Part shown: piece after piece, positions 25,143-36,661 of the stretch
How the letters are laid out: the number at the start of each line of letters is the position of its first letter
Numbering within the stretch: position 1 is the first letter of the stretch
From: Pristionchus mayeri
Taxonomy: Eukaryota > Nematoda > Chromadorea > Rhabditida > Neodiplogasteridae
Direction: 5' to 3'
Assembly (NCBI GenBank): GCA_036245805.1
Contig: BTRK01000005.1
Location: 43,015,216-43,079,215 of the forward strand
DNA length: 64,000 bases
Program-made: the position numbers and the translations under genes
The notes under the pieces: generated by a model
The model's database searches: none
The model's input: the letters and a program-made list of their open reading frames with translations, nothing else
What the model was told of the DNA's origin: nothing

Positions 25143-26058
25143 GGAGGGGTGACAAAACCGCAACAGATCTTCATTCGCTGGATATTTGAGCTAACATCCT
25201 GGGAGTTTTTTCATTGTTAAAAGTATGTGCTACACTACATAACTCTGATTAGATCATCGAACTAGGCGATATTGAGTTTTACTTTCCAACACCGTATAGG
25301 GTTTATGGAAAATATTTGAGAATTTTATCGGGAAATCATGGTTAGATAAAAACCAAATAGTTTAACCAATCTATTCCAATGTTCCTGGGATACAGTACTT
25401 CATGAGCAGTGTATTATCGATTTGTCACGGTATGTGGTAGGGTTGCACGATCGGGATCGGCAATTTCGTCCCCTCTGGCACCCCTTCCCATCTCCCTCTC
25501 GCACGTGCTCTTTAGAGAGGTCGCGCTCCTCTTCCCCCACGAAATTTCGGGGAAAGGCGCCAGTGGGCACGAAAATCCCGACATAGTACGAATTTTTCGC
25601 GCTCCTTTTCCCCTTCCCTTCTCATGACTCGCCCCACCTTGGAGGGCGCTGTATCACTTTCGATCAGTCCAAGGAAAGGGAGGGAGAGAGGCACGAAAAA
25701 TTCGTCCAATGTCGGGATTTTCGTGCCCACTGGCAGGTTCGGCTCGAGCAAACGAATTTGGGGGGAGAGAGTGAGAGAGGATGGGAAGAGGGTTCGGATA
25801 TCCCGATCCCGATCTCGACCGTGCAACCCTAGTATGTGGTGTTTGTCTAAGCATGATTTTCCGATGAAATTCTCAAATGTACCTCTATACGGTGATGGAG
25901 AGTGAAACTCAATATCGCCTTGTAATAGGATCTAATCAGAGTGATGTAGTGTAGCACATACTAGTAACAATGAAACAACTCCCTGGATGTTAGCTCAAAT
26001 ATCCAGCGAATGGCGATCCGTTGCGGTTTTGTCGGTTGCGGTTTTGTCACCCCCCCAG
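25143..26058. repeat. Foldback element interrupted by an hAT MITE
   Basis: The left end GGGGTGACAAAACCGCAAC and right end GTTGCGGTTTTGTCACCCCC are inverted. CGCTGGATATTTGAGCTAAC mirrors GTTAGCTCAAATATCCAGCG. The pairing is broken in the middle by a 394-bp hAT-type MITE (25438-25831), so this element is older than that insertion. No coding potential in the arms. Confidence 0.8.
25438..25831. mobile_element. hAT-type MITE, copy 1
   Basis: Terminal inverted repeats TAGGGTTGCACGATCGGGA and its complement ending CGTGCAACCCTA. It is flanked by a perfect 8-bp direct repeat GTATGTGG (25430-25437 and 25832-25839). Eight-base target duplications and a TAGGG-type end fit the hAT superfamily. The inside is itself inverted and C/G-rich (GTGCCCACTGGC, TTCGTGCC), so long open frames on both strands are artefacts. 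A 328-bp relative is at 57762-58089. Confidence 0.88.
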
Positions 26059-26526
26059 CCATTTCGTAGTACTTGGCGATGGGACGCTTTGGAACCTACC
26101 ATTTTAGAACTTTACGGAAAATAGCATAACGCAGATTTGCTCGAAAAGCCTACCCTTTTTAAACCGAATGATATTTCTCTGTTCTACATTTCTTCATGGA
26201 AACCCCTATCTAGGTAAGTTATTCGATTAAAACAAACTAACGCTAACCGAAAAACGTTATTTTCCCTCCTAGGATTACACAATGTCCGGTTCCAAAGCGT
26301 TCCATTACCACTCGATACATGGACACACGGTATATGATTTTCACGTGTGATACTTTTCCCTGTGTCAGTGATCAGTTACGCCGTGAATCATTCGATTTGA
26401 TAAGACTCCCGAAAACGTGCCTTTAGCCACTACGGGGGTCATATCAGTTTGTTGTCGTCAGCAATAGCTACGTATTAAAGAGGTTAGTCGTCAATCTTTC
26501 AACGATCAAGCGAGTGTCTTCTTATC
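26059..26526. other. Upstream region of the DOMON gene; no motif identified
   Basis: No repeat or gene recognised. It should contain the promoter and 5' UTR of the gene beginning at 26527, but no specific element can be named. Confidence 0.4.
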
Positions 26527-27964
26527 ATGCAGTTTCTCTCCCTCTTCACTCTCTATTTTCATCTCTCGGTTGGTCTTTCCCTTGCAGTCTTCCCGCACCA
26601 TTACAATCCCTTACAGGCAGCATCCGCCTTCTCTCTGAGGTCTCTCATTCAGACACTGTCTTCCGCACTCCATGCATCTACAGTTTCGGAAGGCATGGAA
26701 TTTTTCCATGTCCTCTAAAAATAGTGTGCAATATTGCAGCAGCTGCAACATTATCTCCCTTCGACGTCTCCACTTGCGGCAAGGGCAAAGGCTGCTTCCT
26801 CCCTGATGGATGCGTGCCCGGAACGAGTGATCAGGTATGTCTAACAACCCGTGAGAAAACTTCCGACGAAGACTCGATACGATGGCTGATGTGAGTAAGC
26901 GTATTGCGAAATGCGCCTCGTTCGACCTCAAAGCTTCCGTCGCTTTCCCGAAAGATACAGATGAGGTAACATCTCTCGTTTCAGGCCTGCTTCCTCGCCT
27001 ACTCCTTCCGTCCTCTCGACGACGTCACCGTTGAAATGGAGTTGTACGCGACTATCGAGAACGAGCTGAGTGAGCAGAGCTACTGGGTGGCCATAGCCTT
27101 TTCAGATGACGACAAGATGGTAGGTCAAACTGAACTACATCACGATGCAATGGTCATGTTCCAGGGAGACGATGCCGTGACCGAGTGCTCATTTTTAGCC
27201 AACGAGAAGCAAGCGAGCGTAAAGGTGCGAGTTAAACACCTGATTGAAGAATACAGGCAGACTTCAGGCTAGCTATAACTATTACGAGGATGAAGAGAAG
27301 AAGTCGGCACCCAGCAATCGAAGAATCGAGGGAGAAGAGGTCGTCGATATCTTCTGATTCCTGATTGACGTCATCGTTTAGACGATGCGCAGTTCGCTCT
27401 TCAACACGACGGCGATCAGCGTCGTCGATGGCGTCATCTACTGCAAATTCAGCCAGAAGATCGGAGGACTCGGAAATGTGGTGAGCAGTAGGCGCAGGCT
27501 GAAAGAATCGATGGAACAGAATCGAAAAGAACGCGACAATTTCATAGATTTTGATCCGACTAAGCAACAGTGACAGAATGGCTAGACAGTGACGTGAAAA
27601 TAGCAGTCACCTTGAATGTCTCAACGTTGCAGAATAAGGAGTTCCTCTCAACTGATTGCAATACGCCCCATGTTTTCCTCATCGCCAAGGGAAGCACCAC
27701 TGAGACGGGTGAGAAATCAATTAAAGTATGTCTTTTTTACAAAATAAATATTAATAATTGCTAGGCATCTCCGAGCATCACAATAAGCGGCGAGCCATTT
27801 CGGAAGCCACGAAATTCAGCGAAGTGAGACAACGTAGGCTCAATAAGCGCGAATGCTAATTTTTGCAGACTGGCTCGGCTTCATCTCTGAGTATTCGTCG
27901 TTCTGATAACTGCAGAAAGGATGAACTTCTAATGATGTACCATACAGTCTACTCATATTCATGA
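26527..27964 (+). CDS. Secreted DOMON-domain protein, ferric-reductase-like
   Basis: DOMON domains bind haem or sugars and form the outer part of ferric-chelate reductases and related cytochromes. The start MQFLSLFTLYFHLSVGLSLA is a signal peptide. Exons then give FDVSTCGKGKGCFLPDGC (~26752-26834), ACFLAYSFRPLDDVTVEMEL to WVAIAFSDDDKM (~26985-27120), GDDAVTECSFLANEKQ (27166-27222), SYNYYEDEEKKSAPSNRRIE (~27269-27342), an exon at ~27382-27477 (SLFNTTAISVVDGVIYCKFS), then CNTPHVFLIAKGSTTETG (~27632-27710) and GISEHHNKRRAISEA (~27769). The W-V-A-I-A-F-S-D-D, K-M-G-D-D and S-N-R-R pattern is the FRRS1-type core. Splice junctions after exon 1 and around 27480-27630 are unresolved. The last exon stops at 27962-27964, before any cytochrome b561 helices, and AATAAA follows at 28011. 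It lies directly upstream of NRAMP on the same strand. Confidence 0.75.
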
Positions 27965-28749
27965 TCTCGGACAAATGATTTATTGTGACTAATTGCAAGA
28001 TAATGTACAAAATAAATAATTCACTATTCTTAAATCGTCATAATGAACTATGCAATTCTCATTTTTTTCTATATAACTTGCTCTAAAAGCTCAGACGCCT
28101 TATTCCGTTAACATTCTTATTAAATTCTTCAAATTTGTCATCTGTATGCAATATTTTGTCATAATTGGAGATTCGCCTATAAGGCTCAAACTCATCGTGC
28201 AGAATGTCAGATATGTGGATACTCCTTTTCTCTATGTAAACGACGTTTCGCGGCCAAACATCTCGGATATGGTGTTTCATTAGCAAACTAAAGGTTCACT
28301 AGAAGTCGAAACGTATGTTATGTCGCGGAGCAATTAAAAATGCAACTCCGTAAACACAGCTTTCTTCTTGTTCCTAGATTTTGCAATATTCATTTTCAAG
28401 CCAACAACAATGAATTGGACTGCAAAACCCTCACCTCCCTTCACCGCTTGCATCACATTCCTAACACTCTAGTGTGTGTGTGTGTTTGGCTGTGCATTCT
28501 CTCAATATTAGTCTCTTATCAGAGGAAATCTGCGCAAATTCACGCAGTCTTTGAGAGATCATCGACAAGAGTGACGAAGTCATTGCAAAATGCAGTGTTG
28601 TGACGTCTGCACTTGAGAGATAAGCATCATTACACCAATGGATACTGTATTTTCATAATAATGAATTAATTTAGAAGCAATTTATGAGAAACGGTGAGTC
28701 ATTGAGTACTGGGTTGAGTGAGAACAGCGTGGACTGTTAAGACCTTTAA
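27965..28749. other. Intergenic, DOMON to NRAMP
   Basis: Contains the DOMON poly(A) signal AATAAA (28011-28016) and presumably the NRAMP promoter. Short frames on both strands have no family resemblance. Confidence 0.45.
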
Positions 28750-31700
28750 ATGATAATAGGAATCTTTCTAGGTAAGTGTTCATTGAAGGTACGTGTGCTT
28801 TGCAAAGGAGTCTCATTCGCTCGTTATCACGAGTCAATGAAGCCAATGAGTATTATCATTCCCTCTCCGGTTCCTCACCGGTGACTGGTCCCTCTCATCC
28901 TTCTCCGATCCACAATTGCGAAGAGTTCCTTCCAAATGGCAGTGGACGAACTTTCGGAGAAAGACTCGAAGGGCATGGACGACTATTGGACGGACGCCTC
29001 GAAGAAGGAACTCAGTCCTGCCCCATCTTCCCTGAAATAGTTCTCTCCCTTGCAGGACTTCAGCCATACGTCCGAAAAGGATGTTCATAATGAGGAAGAG
29101 AACCTCATTGATATTCCGGAGACCGACGATGTATGTCCATTTCTGCTGTTCGAATCACAATCCGTCTATAGAAATGTCTCGACTTCCACAAGTTGTGGCT
29201 GTTCACGGGTCCGGGATTCCTCATGTCCATTGCTTATCTCGACCCTGGCAACATCGAATCTGATCTGCAATCTGGGGTGATGGCCAAGTATAAGGTACCG
29301 TATCTCACCTACAGTATATCATCTTCTCTCCCAGTTGATATGGGTGCTTCTTCTCGCTCATGTCCTCGGTCTCGTCCTTCAGCGTAACTCTGCCCGATTG
29401 GGCGTCGTCGCGGGCAAGGACGTCGCCCAAGTAAGTCACCACTCTCGACAACTCAACGATGGTCGAATGGATGAACATCAAAAGCATGCTTTCCAGAATT
29501 TTAATCTTAAGCTAGTTGAAATCAATTTATGAATCTATTATGCATTGGTTCCACGGTTTTCGTCTGATACTTCTCAACCCTCGTTTCTCATTCTTACAAC
29601 TTCCTTGTTTATTCAGATCGCCCACGAGTACTACCCTCGAGCACCTCGCATCATACTGTGGATTATGGTCGAGGTACTAAAATGAGCCGTTTTAAATTAA
29701 TCGATACATTGTCTAGATCGCAATAATCGGTAGCGACATGCAAGAAGTGATCGGGACAGCCACCTCCATTTACCTTCTCACCAACGGATTGTGAGTGTGA
29801 CCAACTGAGTCTTCGTGATTTTCCCTATGCAGTATCCCGCTGTGGGCGGGCGTGCTGCTAACCATTCTGGACACGTTCTCCTTCATGTTCCTTGAGAAGT
29901 ATGGAGTGAGAAAGTTCGAGGTGACTTCCCCCTCTCTCTCCTTTGATAGTCACTCCATGCACAGGCCTTCTTCTGTCTGCTAATGGCCGTAATGGCGGGC
30001 ACCTTCGGCTATCAGTTTTTCGCGGCAAGCCCCGATACAGTGAGTGATGGCCAGCTCTCTCCTCTCCTCTTCGATCTCCCAGGGTCTGCTCTTCAAGGGC
30101 ATGTTCCTGCCCTGGTGTGAGGGATGTGGAGAGCAGCAGCTGCTGCAGGTATTCAATCCGAACACCACGGATCGAATGAAAGCCAAACGGACGAGAACCT
30201 AAAAATTGACCTTCTCGATGATATTCAGAATACGTTTGCAAACAGTCAAAAATTTATCTAGAATCTAGAACCGATCAGAACCGGATATCATCGTTTCCAA
30301 CCCTCTCTTCTCCCCTCCATCACTATCTGCAGGCAGTCTCCATCATCGGTGCAGTAATCATGCCCCACAACCTCTATCTCCACTCCGCACTCGTCAAGGT
30401 CCCTTTCTCTACAGCAAGCGCTAATATTCTCCGCTTTTACAGAGTCGCAAGATCGACAGAACACAGAGACATCGCGTATCGGAGGCCAACAAGTGAGGGA
30501 TTGAATCGTGTAGACATTGATCTTTGATCTTTACAGGTATAACTTCATTGAGTCGGGCATTGCCCTCTTCTGCTCCTTCATCATCAACGTCTTCGTGATG
30601 TCCGTCTTCGCGCAGACCTTCTCCGGCAAGACCAACAACGAACTGGTGATCATCGCTTTGTCAAACATACCCAGGAGAAAGCATTTCGCAGCGGAACACT
30701 TGCTATAACACCAGCAACGGCATGCCTGACTTCTACAAAGACGTCTTTCCTGCCAACGACGATCTGGCCGAGTCGGACATCTACGAGGCAGGCGTCTTCC
30801 TCGGGTGAGAGGGGAGGGAATGGATGACATATAATTGAATCGAACTAAGACTAGATTCTGAAAATTGTCAGGCATACAAAAAATATTTAAAAACTAGTAT
30901 TAGTTTTGCCATCAGTCATGGAAAAATGAGGAATACGAGATTGAGTTCAGTTGCACGTTCGGTGTTGCTTCTCTATATATTTGGGCTGTCGGAATCCTCG
31001 CATCTGGTCAGGCTTCCACCATGACTGGTCAGAGAACATTGCATTCCTCCATCTATGCCCACTCTGATGATTCAGGAACATACGCGGGTCAGTTTGCGAT
31101 GGAAGGATTCCTCCAGATTTCGTTGCCGCGATGGAAGCGAATCCTCATCACCCGGTGCGCTCGCTCTTCATTATAAAGTGATACATCTCGTTTACAGCTC
31201 TCTAGCCATCGCCCCCACTCTCGTCGTGACCATTTTCGCTGATGTATCGTACTCATACCGTAGCCTTGACTCACTATCATCATCTCAGGGTATCGAATCG
31301 CTGTCTGGACTGAACGATCTCCTGAATTGTGTCATGATGCTCCAACTTCCCTTCGCTCTCCTGCCCGTCCTCACTTTCATCTCCGATCGTCGAATAATGG
31401 GCTGTTTCAGAGCCAGTCTGTGAGTGACACTCCTCCAGAAACACGTCCTGGAAGCTCTGTAAATGAAGGGATGACATATTTTTAGTCTTATTTCGAACCA
31501 TAGAATCCCTCTCATGTTTTCAATAGTGGAATGAGAGTTCTCCAACTGAATTTAACCCATATAAACCATGGAATGCGAGCCAAAAGTAGTGAGGATACAT
31601 GATGGGACTGCCCGTCTTCGGACTATTTTCCTCTCGTGATCTCAGTTTAAAAGTTTGAAAGGCACGTTTTCATCGCAAATCGAAAATGGAAGAGTGTTAT

Positions 31701-32227
31701 ACTTCTTGAAAACCATATTTAAAAAAACATCGAAACGGCAGTAGAGAAATTGCATAATTATTCGACCTTTCCGTCTTCTATGGAAGTGCCTCGTTGCAGG
31801 GCCCTCAAGATCTTCTCGATCATCTGCTCGCTGGGAGTCGTCGCCATCAATCTCTTCTTCGCCTTTTCGTACGTGCAGGACAACTTCGGATTCAGAGCCA
31901 TTTCGATTCCCATCGTTGCAATTGTTGGAGTCTTCTACCTTCTCTACATTGCATACCTCGTAAGTAAAGATAGGCAGTCATTTCACATGGAAACAATATC
32001 AACAATCGGCCCTTCTAGCGGAGAGTGGGCCCTCCCCCCCCTTCCCCCCATCCCTTCCCCTCCCCCCTCCATTCTCCTTTGGAAGGGGTTAGACCACTCC
32101 AAGAGCGGGAATGAATGGAAAATGAAAGGGCGAATGGAGGGATGGGGGGAGACACATTTTTTTATTTTAGTTTGTCTATGCGTTCATTGGAGGCGGACTC
32201 TTCATGCCTTCTCAAAATTCGGTATAG
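28750..32227 (+). CDS. NRAMP (SLC11-type) divalent metal transporter, with a frameshift in the assembly
   Basis: A proton-coupled importer of Fe2+/Mn2+. The exon chain (phases checked) is 29056-29130, 29172-29294, 29335-29430, 29617-29673, 29716-29790, 29833-29920, 29965-30039, 30083-30148, 30333-30398, 30443-30492, 30537-30645, 30692-30804, 30951-31027, 31076-31154, 31198-31243, 31289-31419, 31800-31959, 32171-32227. Helix 1 carries the metal-binding DPGN ([17 protein letters not shown]) and helix 6 carries [32 protein letters not shown] is the family's conserved loop. Exon 29716-29790 is 75 nt, but the flanking phases need 74: an extra C in GCCCACC (29759-29763) shifts the frame inside [16 protein letters not shown]. 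The start is uncertain. A Met at 28750 joins in phase through GTACGT at 28789. A better-looking N-terminus, [18 protein letters not shown] from 28936, lacks an in-phase donor. Confidence 0.85.
31980..32170. repeat. Polypyrimidine/polypurine hairpin in last NRAMP intron
   Basis: A run of C/T-rich sequence (CCCCCCTTCCCCCCATCCC) is followed about 60 bases later by its G/A-rich complement (GAATGGAGGGATGGGGGGAG). They can form a long stem within the intron 31960-32170. Its origin is unknown; it may be a decayed palindromic element. Confidence 0.55.
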
Positions 32228-33680
32228 ATTTACACAAATATGGTGTTACAAGCAATTCGATTTTTAGAAATTCTTCCCTCCTCCAAACTACAGCCTCTTC
32301 TCGCTTCCCTGGGAAGATGATAAGCAGTGCAAGATAACTTATTTCTGAAAATAATTTGTCTTCATACTCATATATGAAAAATATATTTCAAATTGATTTT
32401 TCATTTATTTTATCTACCAATAAAAATTATCTTGTGGTTTGGAACCACTATCCTACATCAACAATAAGGGAAGGGAGAACCGAGGGAATAATATTAAGAA
32501 TGAAGAGGCAAAGAGACTGCAAGATAACAAGACACTCGCTTGATCGATGAAAGATTGACGACTAATCCCCTGAAAAACGTAGCTATCGCTAACACTAACA
32601 AACTGATGAGAACCCAATCGTTGCCAAAGGCACGTTTTCGAGAGGCTTATCGCCATTGATCGACACAGGATCCGTCCCTGATCTCTGACTCATGGAAAGT
32701 TGCATAACAGTAGGATAGATCCATGTAAGGGAAGAAATGGAACATTATTTAGCGAATGTCCGAAATTATGAATTAGAGTGATAAAGGGTGGTGTAATCGA
32801 GGTGTTCAGCAAAGCTCATCCATGTGTATTAATAAAATTGTAACTTCGGTTATCTTGTTCATCGATGTTTTTCTCTCGATCATATCGTATTCTAATCAGA
32901 TTGAAATATGTGTAGTAGACGTAGCAACATGAGGCCGGTTGACGACGAGTCAAACAAGAACAGGTACGGAAAAATTTGATTACATGAGAAAAGGGGATTT
33001 CAAGGATACTTATCTTCATGTTCCCCTTCATTTTGCATCACACCGACCGAGGGGTCCTTCACACTCCTCTTATCACACTTATTTATTCTTGCACCCGTCA
33101 TTCATGCCTCCTTCTCTCGATCAGCTGCATCCAAACTCACTAAAATTTTATTTCTGCGTGCATCTCACATGCAAGTAAATATTCAGCATTTATTCTTCCC
33201 CACTTCTACCGCAAGCTTTGTATTAATATCAGATTTATGATTGACTTAAGCTCTAATGCAATTTATTTCGATTCCTAAATTGCAAATTCCTCTCCTACCC
33301 TCTCGCAACTACGAGCAGTGGAGACGTCACTTTATTTATTATCCCCAATTTTTTTTTCGTTTGCGATTCACCCTTGTTAACATTGCCCTCTACATCCTTC
33401 TATCCATCGATACAACCCAGAACATAGTTTGGAGGTTATTCAGCTCCCTCTTTTCACACCTCGCTTTCTTATCTCTGCCGACATCACGAACGAATGGTGG
33501 ATTTCGTTGCCGGAAGAGATTACAGAGATCGATTTTGAGCTTAGCAATGGCACTTCGGCCCTTGCTCCCCTCGTTTTTCACGCTCTCTTACTCTCTATGA
33601 CATATGAGAGAAATGAGGAGGGTGCATGCCCACTTGCCAACACTACCACACACCATCACTTCTTCATATTTTTCAGAAAA
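32228..33680. other. Intergenic, NRAMP to ZIP
   Basis: No exon, RNA gene or clear repeat recognised. AATAAA occurs at about 32420. The interval should contain the NRAMP 3' UTR and the ZIP promoter. Confidence 0.45.
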
Positions 33681-36140
33681 ATGGACCAAACTGTGCTGCA
33701 ATTGCTGCTTGCTCTCGGAATGCTCATTACAACCGCAGCAGCCGGCCTGGTCTCACTCACGGTAGCCTATTTTTCCTGTATCTAATATTCGGCATTCGGT
33801 ACAGACAAAAATTCCCTTTTCCAGTTGGTGTCTATGCTCACCGATAAAGACGGACAACCAAGCAAGAAAAGCGCTAGGTAAGTGTAAATGCAATGATTGC
33901 ATGGATGCAATTATTCGCAGATGGTTTTCCTTGCTCTCGTGTTTGTCCGGCGGAGTTTTCCTTGCAACTTGCTTCCTCGACATCATTCCCCATATTCAGT
34001 GAGCGCCTCGAGCGACTTTAGGCAGATAACTACAGTATGAAGCTGCAGGGAGAACTACCGTACATTCCTGTCATCGTCCGATATCCACGCGAAGTTTCCT
34101 ATCACGTATTTCCTGGTGTGCTGCGGATTCTTTCTCGTTTATCTCATCGAGGAAGCCTGCATGAAGGTGAAGTGGTACTTATTCATATCGAAAACAGATG
34201 ATGATGAAATAGAAGCATGCTAGTCTATTCGATACTATTTCACAGATTTTCTCGATGACCTCACATGACCACTCGACAGTGCCAGATGCGATCTTCCAAG
34301 AGAAGGTCGGACAAGAACCGGAAACTTTGATTTGTCAACATATCGATGACGACGATAGCCTATCTGGACGATTCGAAAACATCCATGAGTTAGCCTTTCT
34401 AAAAGTAATGTTTCCGGTCTCTCTGTTAATTCAATACGGTACAATCCGCATCACTCCCAAAGCTATCAGGCAGGTGATCGAGGAGTCAGTGAAGTACGCG
34501 ACCTCGGAGACGGGCGAGTCCTCCTTCCTCAAGTCGCTCACCTTCACCATCGCCATGTCGTTCCATTCCATCCTGGAAGGATTCGCCCTGGGAGTACAGG
34601 TACGGAACACAAGGATACCCTTCGATAAAAGATCTTGCCTTGCGTGCATTTTGGTGGAAAATACCATCGTTATCAAAGCTTTAGAGTTACCGAAAATCGA
34701 AAACGACGCTTTGAATTTTCGTTACACTTTACTGTAGCTTCGCTCTGGTTTCAAGCTCTGCTGTAATTGGCAATGCAGAATAATATGTGGAAAAAGAGTG
34801 TGAATTCAAATTGAGGGCACGACCTCTCGCATCCTCGCGCTCTTTTTCTCGTTGCTGCTGCACAAAGCAATCGAGGCATTCTCAGTCGGACTACAAGTCG
34901 CCAAGGGGAACACTAGCAGGATGAAGGCAAGCACTGCTGAATCCTCTGAATCCTTCTGAATCCTCTGAATCTTCTGAGGATTCCGAGATTTCCCAGCGAT
35001 GAATATTCCGACGATTATCCAATGAGAAAAGCGCATTTCGCTTTATTTGGTGTTAGGAATCGTTCTGTTTGCTATATACTATATCGTCCAGGCTGTGATC
35101 GGGACAATCCTGATCTACGCTGTGATGACGCCTATCGGATCGATGCTCGGAGCAGCCCTCCAGGTGCTGTAGCTTAACTACCTGTTCACTTGAAGCCATC
35201 TCCTTCCTCAGAGATTCATCTGAGCACAGTTCACTCAAATAGAGGGTTCAATAAAGGGGACTATACAACATTAACGATCTACTTTCAATTTATTATCAAT
35301 CAATCAATCAATCAATTTATCTTATCAGGCGGAAACGCTCAGAAGATGATAGGTCGGTAGTCTTCATAAGTTGCACTCCACCAATGGCTGCCAATAGCTC
35401 GGGATAGGTCGTCTCTCCATCGCGCGCGAGGCTTTCCGGGGGGACGAGTCTACTGATTGCATATCTGATTATTTGCTTACTTTAATTTCTCCAATATTAA
35501 TATCAACAAAGATCAAGCTATATCAGATCTCAATACCGAACTTGGCAGAGTTCTTCGATCGACCCGATGCACAAGCTTGGAGCTGTTCTCCTGTTCGAGA
35601 GCCTGGCTGCCGGCACATTCATATACGTCACCTTCCTCGAGGCACGTAAATCCGCACCAAAATTAGAGAAGTTATGGCAAATAGTCAGCATGTTACCAAA
35701 GACGATGCACAAAAGAAATTCAACTAAATAATGCTCACTGAGCTTAAGAAGCTCCGTTGACATCCATAGACTGTCTAGATTTCAATCGATATTTCACCAA
35801 TTCCATATCTCAGCTCTTAGACGAGCTAGGCACTTGAAATTTTGGAATATGTGTTGAAAAAAACAATTTACACGTCATATTCCAAATTTATTCGCTACCT
35901 CTACTGGGAGCCGAGATTACGGGAATTCGAATATAATATTTCCTTTTCTCCTTGCCTTTTTTCCACGCCATGAGCGAGAGATGAAGCAAATTGAGGAAAG
36001 CCATGATGACATGGCGAAACTCAAACAATCAGGTGCTTGCTCGAGAGAAAGAGAACGAGATCAATTCACTTCATCAATGGATCTCCATTGTGATTGGCTT
36101 CTCACTAATCGCATTACTTCAATTCCTCACTACCGGGTAG
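33681..36140 (+). CDS. ZIP (SLC39-type) zinc/iron transporter, ZIP1/2/3-like
   Basis: Imports Zn2+ or related metals into the cytosol. Exons: 33681-33761, 33825-33877, 33921-33998, 34049-34166, 34246-34404, 34474-34599, 34816-34926, 35092-35163, 35549-35641, 36033-36140 (stop TAG), about 330 residues. Helix 1 is followed by WFSLLSCLSGGVFLATCFLD. The TM3-TM4 loop holds MTSHDHSTVPD and HIDDDDS, a likely metal-sensing loop. Helix 4 has HSILEGFALGVQ and helix 5 HKAIEAFSVGLQ, the metal-pore motifs of this family. The end GTFIYVTFLE joins VLAREKENEINSLHQW and a last helix. All junctions keep phase. Two introns start with GC (34927 GCAAGC; 35642 GCACGT). The Met at 33681 gives a normal short N-terminus. 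Confidence 0.92.
34927..35091. repeat. Short CTGAATC-type repeat in ZIP intron 7
   Basis: The intron contains repeated TGAATCCTCTGAATC-like units (about 34937-34985). It begins with GCAAGC, a GC 5' splice site, and ends at GTCCAG. Confidence 0.6.
35255..35510 (-). mobile_element. Probable 3' end of a non-LTR retrotransposon in ZIP intron 8
   Basis: On the minus strand, a segment ending CCGCCTGATAAGATAAATTG runs into repeated ATTGATTG units. This resembles the 3' end at about 42677-42715 (CGGATAAAGAAATTGAATTG), where the same type of short-repeat tail ends a recognisable reverse-transcriptase element. A 5'-truncated insertion with a microsatellite tail is the simplest reading; there is no coding sequence. 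Confidence 0.5.
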
Positions 36141-36661
36141 GCCCGTTCTTATGATTATTCAATTTCCGGGTTTGGAACTTTTATTTGCAAACGACATCGT
36201 ATTGCACACTGATACTAGGGATGTGTCCAGGGTTAAATATGAAAACTAGGAGGTACTGTACGTTCCTCATACTTATCATATGATATCCGTCTATTGAAAT
36301 TGATATAATCGAAGAAATTGGATAATATTTTTACTCTAGGTGGGCATGCCGATCCTGTCTATCTGAACACCACGCAGACTTCGATTTTATCGGATATTAT
36401 CTGATGTTAAATCACGAAACCAAAGGGAACAACAGCGTATAATCAAGATGTATCATTGTAAAATTTGCGCTATTACAATTTCTGTGTGTGTTTTCGGAGA
36501 ATTATCAAGCTTATGATTCTCAAAATATAAATTTTAAAAAATCGTTGTGAATGAAACCTAAAAGAAGTTGACTCATATTCTCGGATGGAGCGGTGAAACA
36601 AATGGAATTCTAGTCAATCCTTTTCGAACAAACGCGGAATTCCTTCGCAAATTGTAAGTGA
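36141..36661. other. Intergenic between convergent ZIP and F-box genes
   Basis: AT-rich; no gene, RNA or repeat recognised. It would hold the 3' UTRs of both genes. Confidence 0.5.

Noticed and set aside
25512..25905. Overlapping frames of about 90-105 codons on both strands
   Set aside because: They sit in the internally palindromic hAT MITE with low-complexity C/T blocks.
29858..30241. 127-codon minus-strand frame
   Set aside because: Antisense to several well-supported NRAMP exons; a shadow.
31750..32337. 195-codon plus-strand frame taken as one exon
   Set aside because: It is NRAMP exon 31800-31959 read through its intron; the intron removes the middle and the true last exon is in another frame, ending at 32227.
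34255..34737. Single 160-codon exon for the ZIP middle region
   Set aside because: It merges two true exons (34246-34404 and 34474-34599) through an in-frame short intron with proper GT and AG ends; family alignment supports the split.
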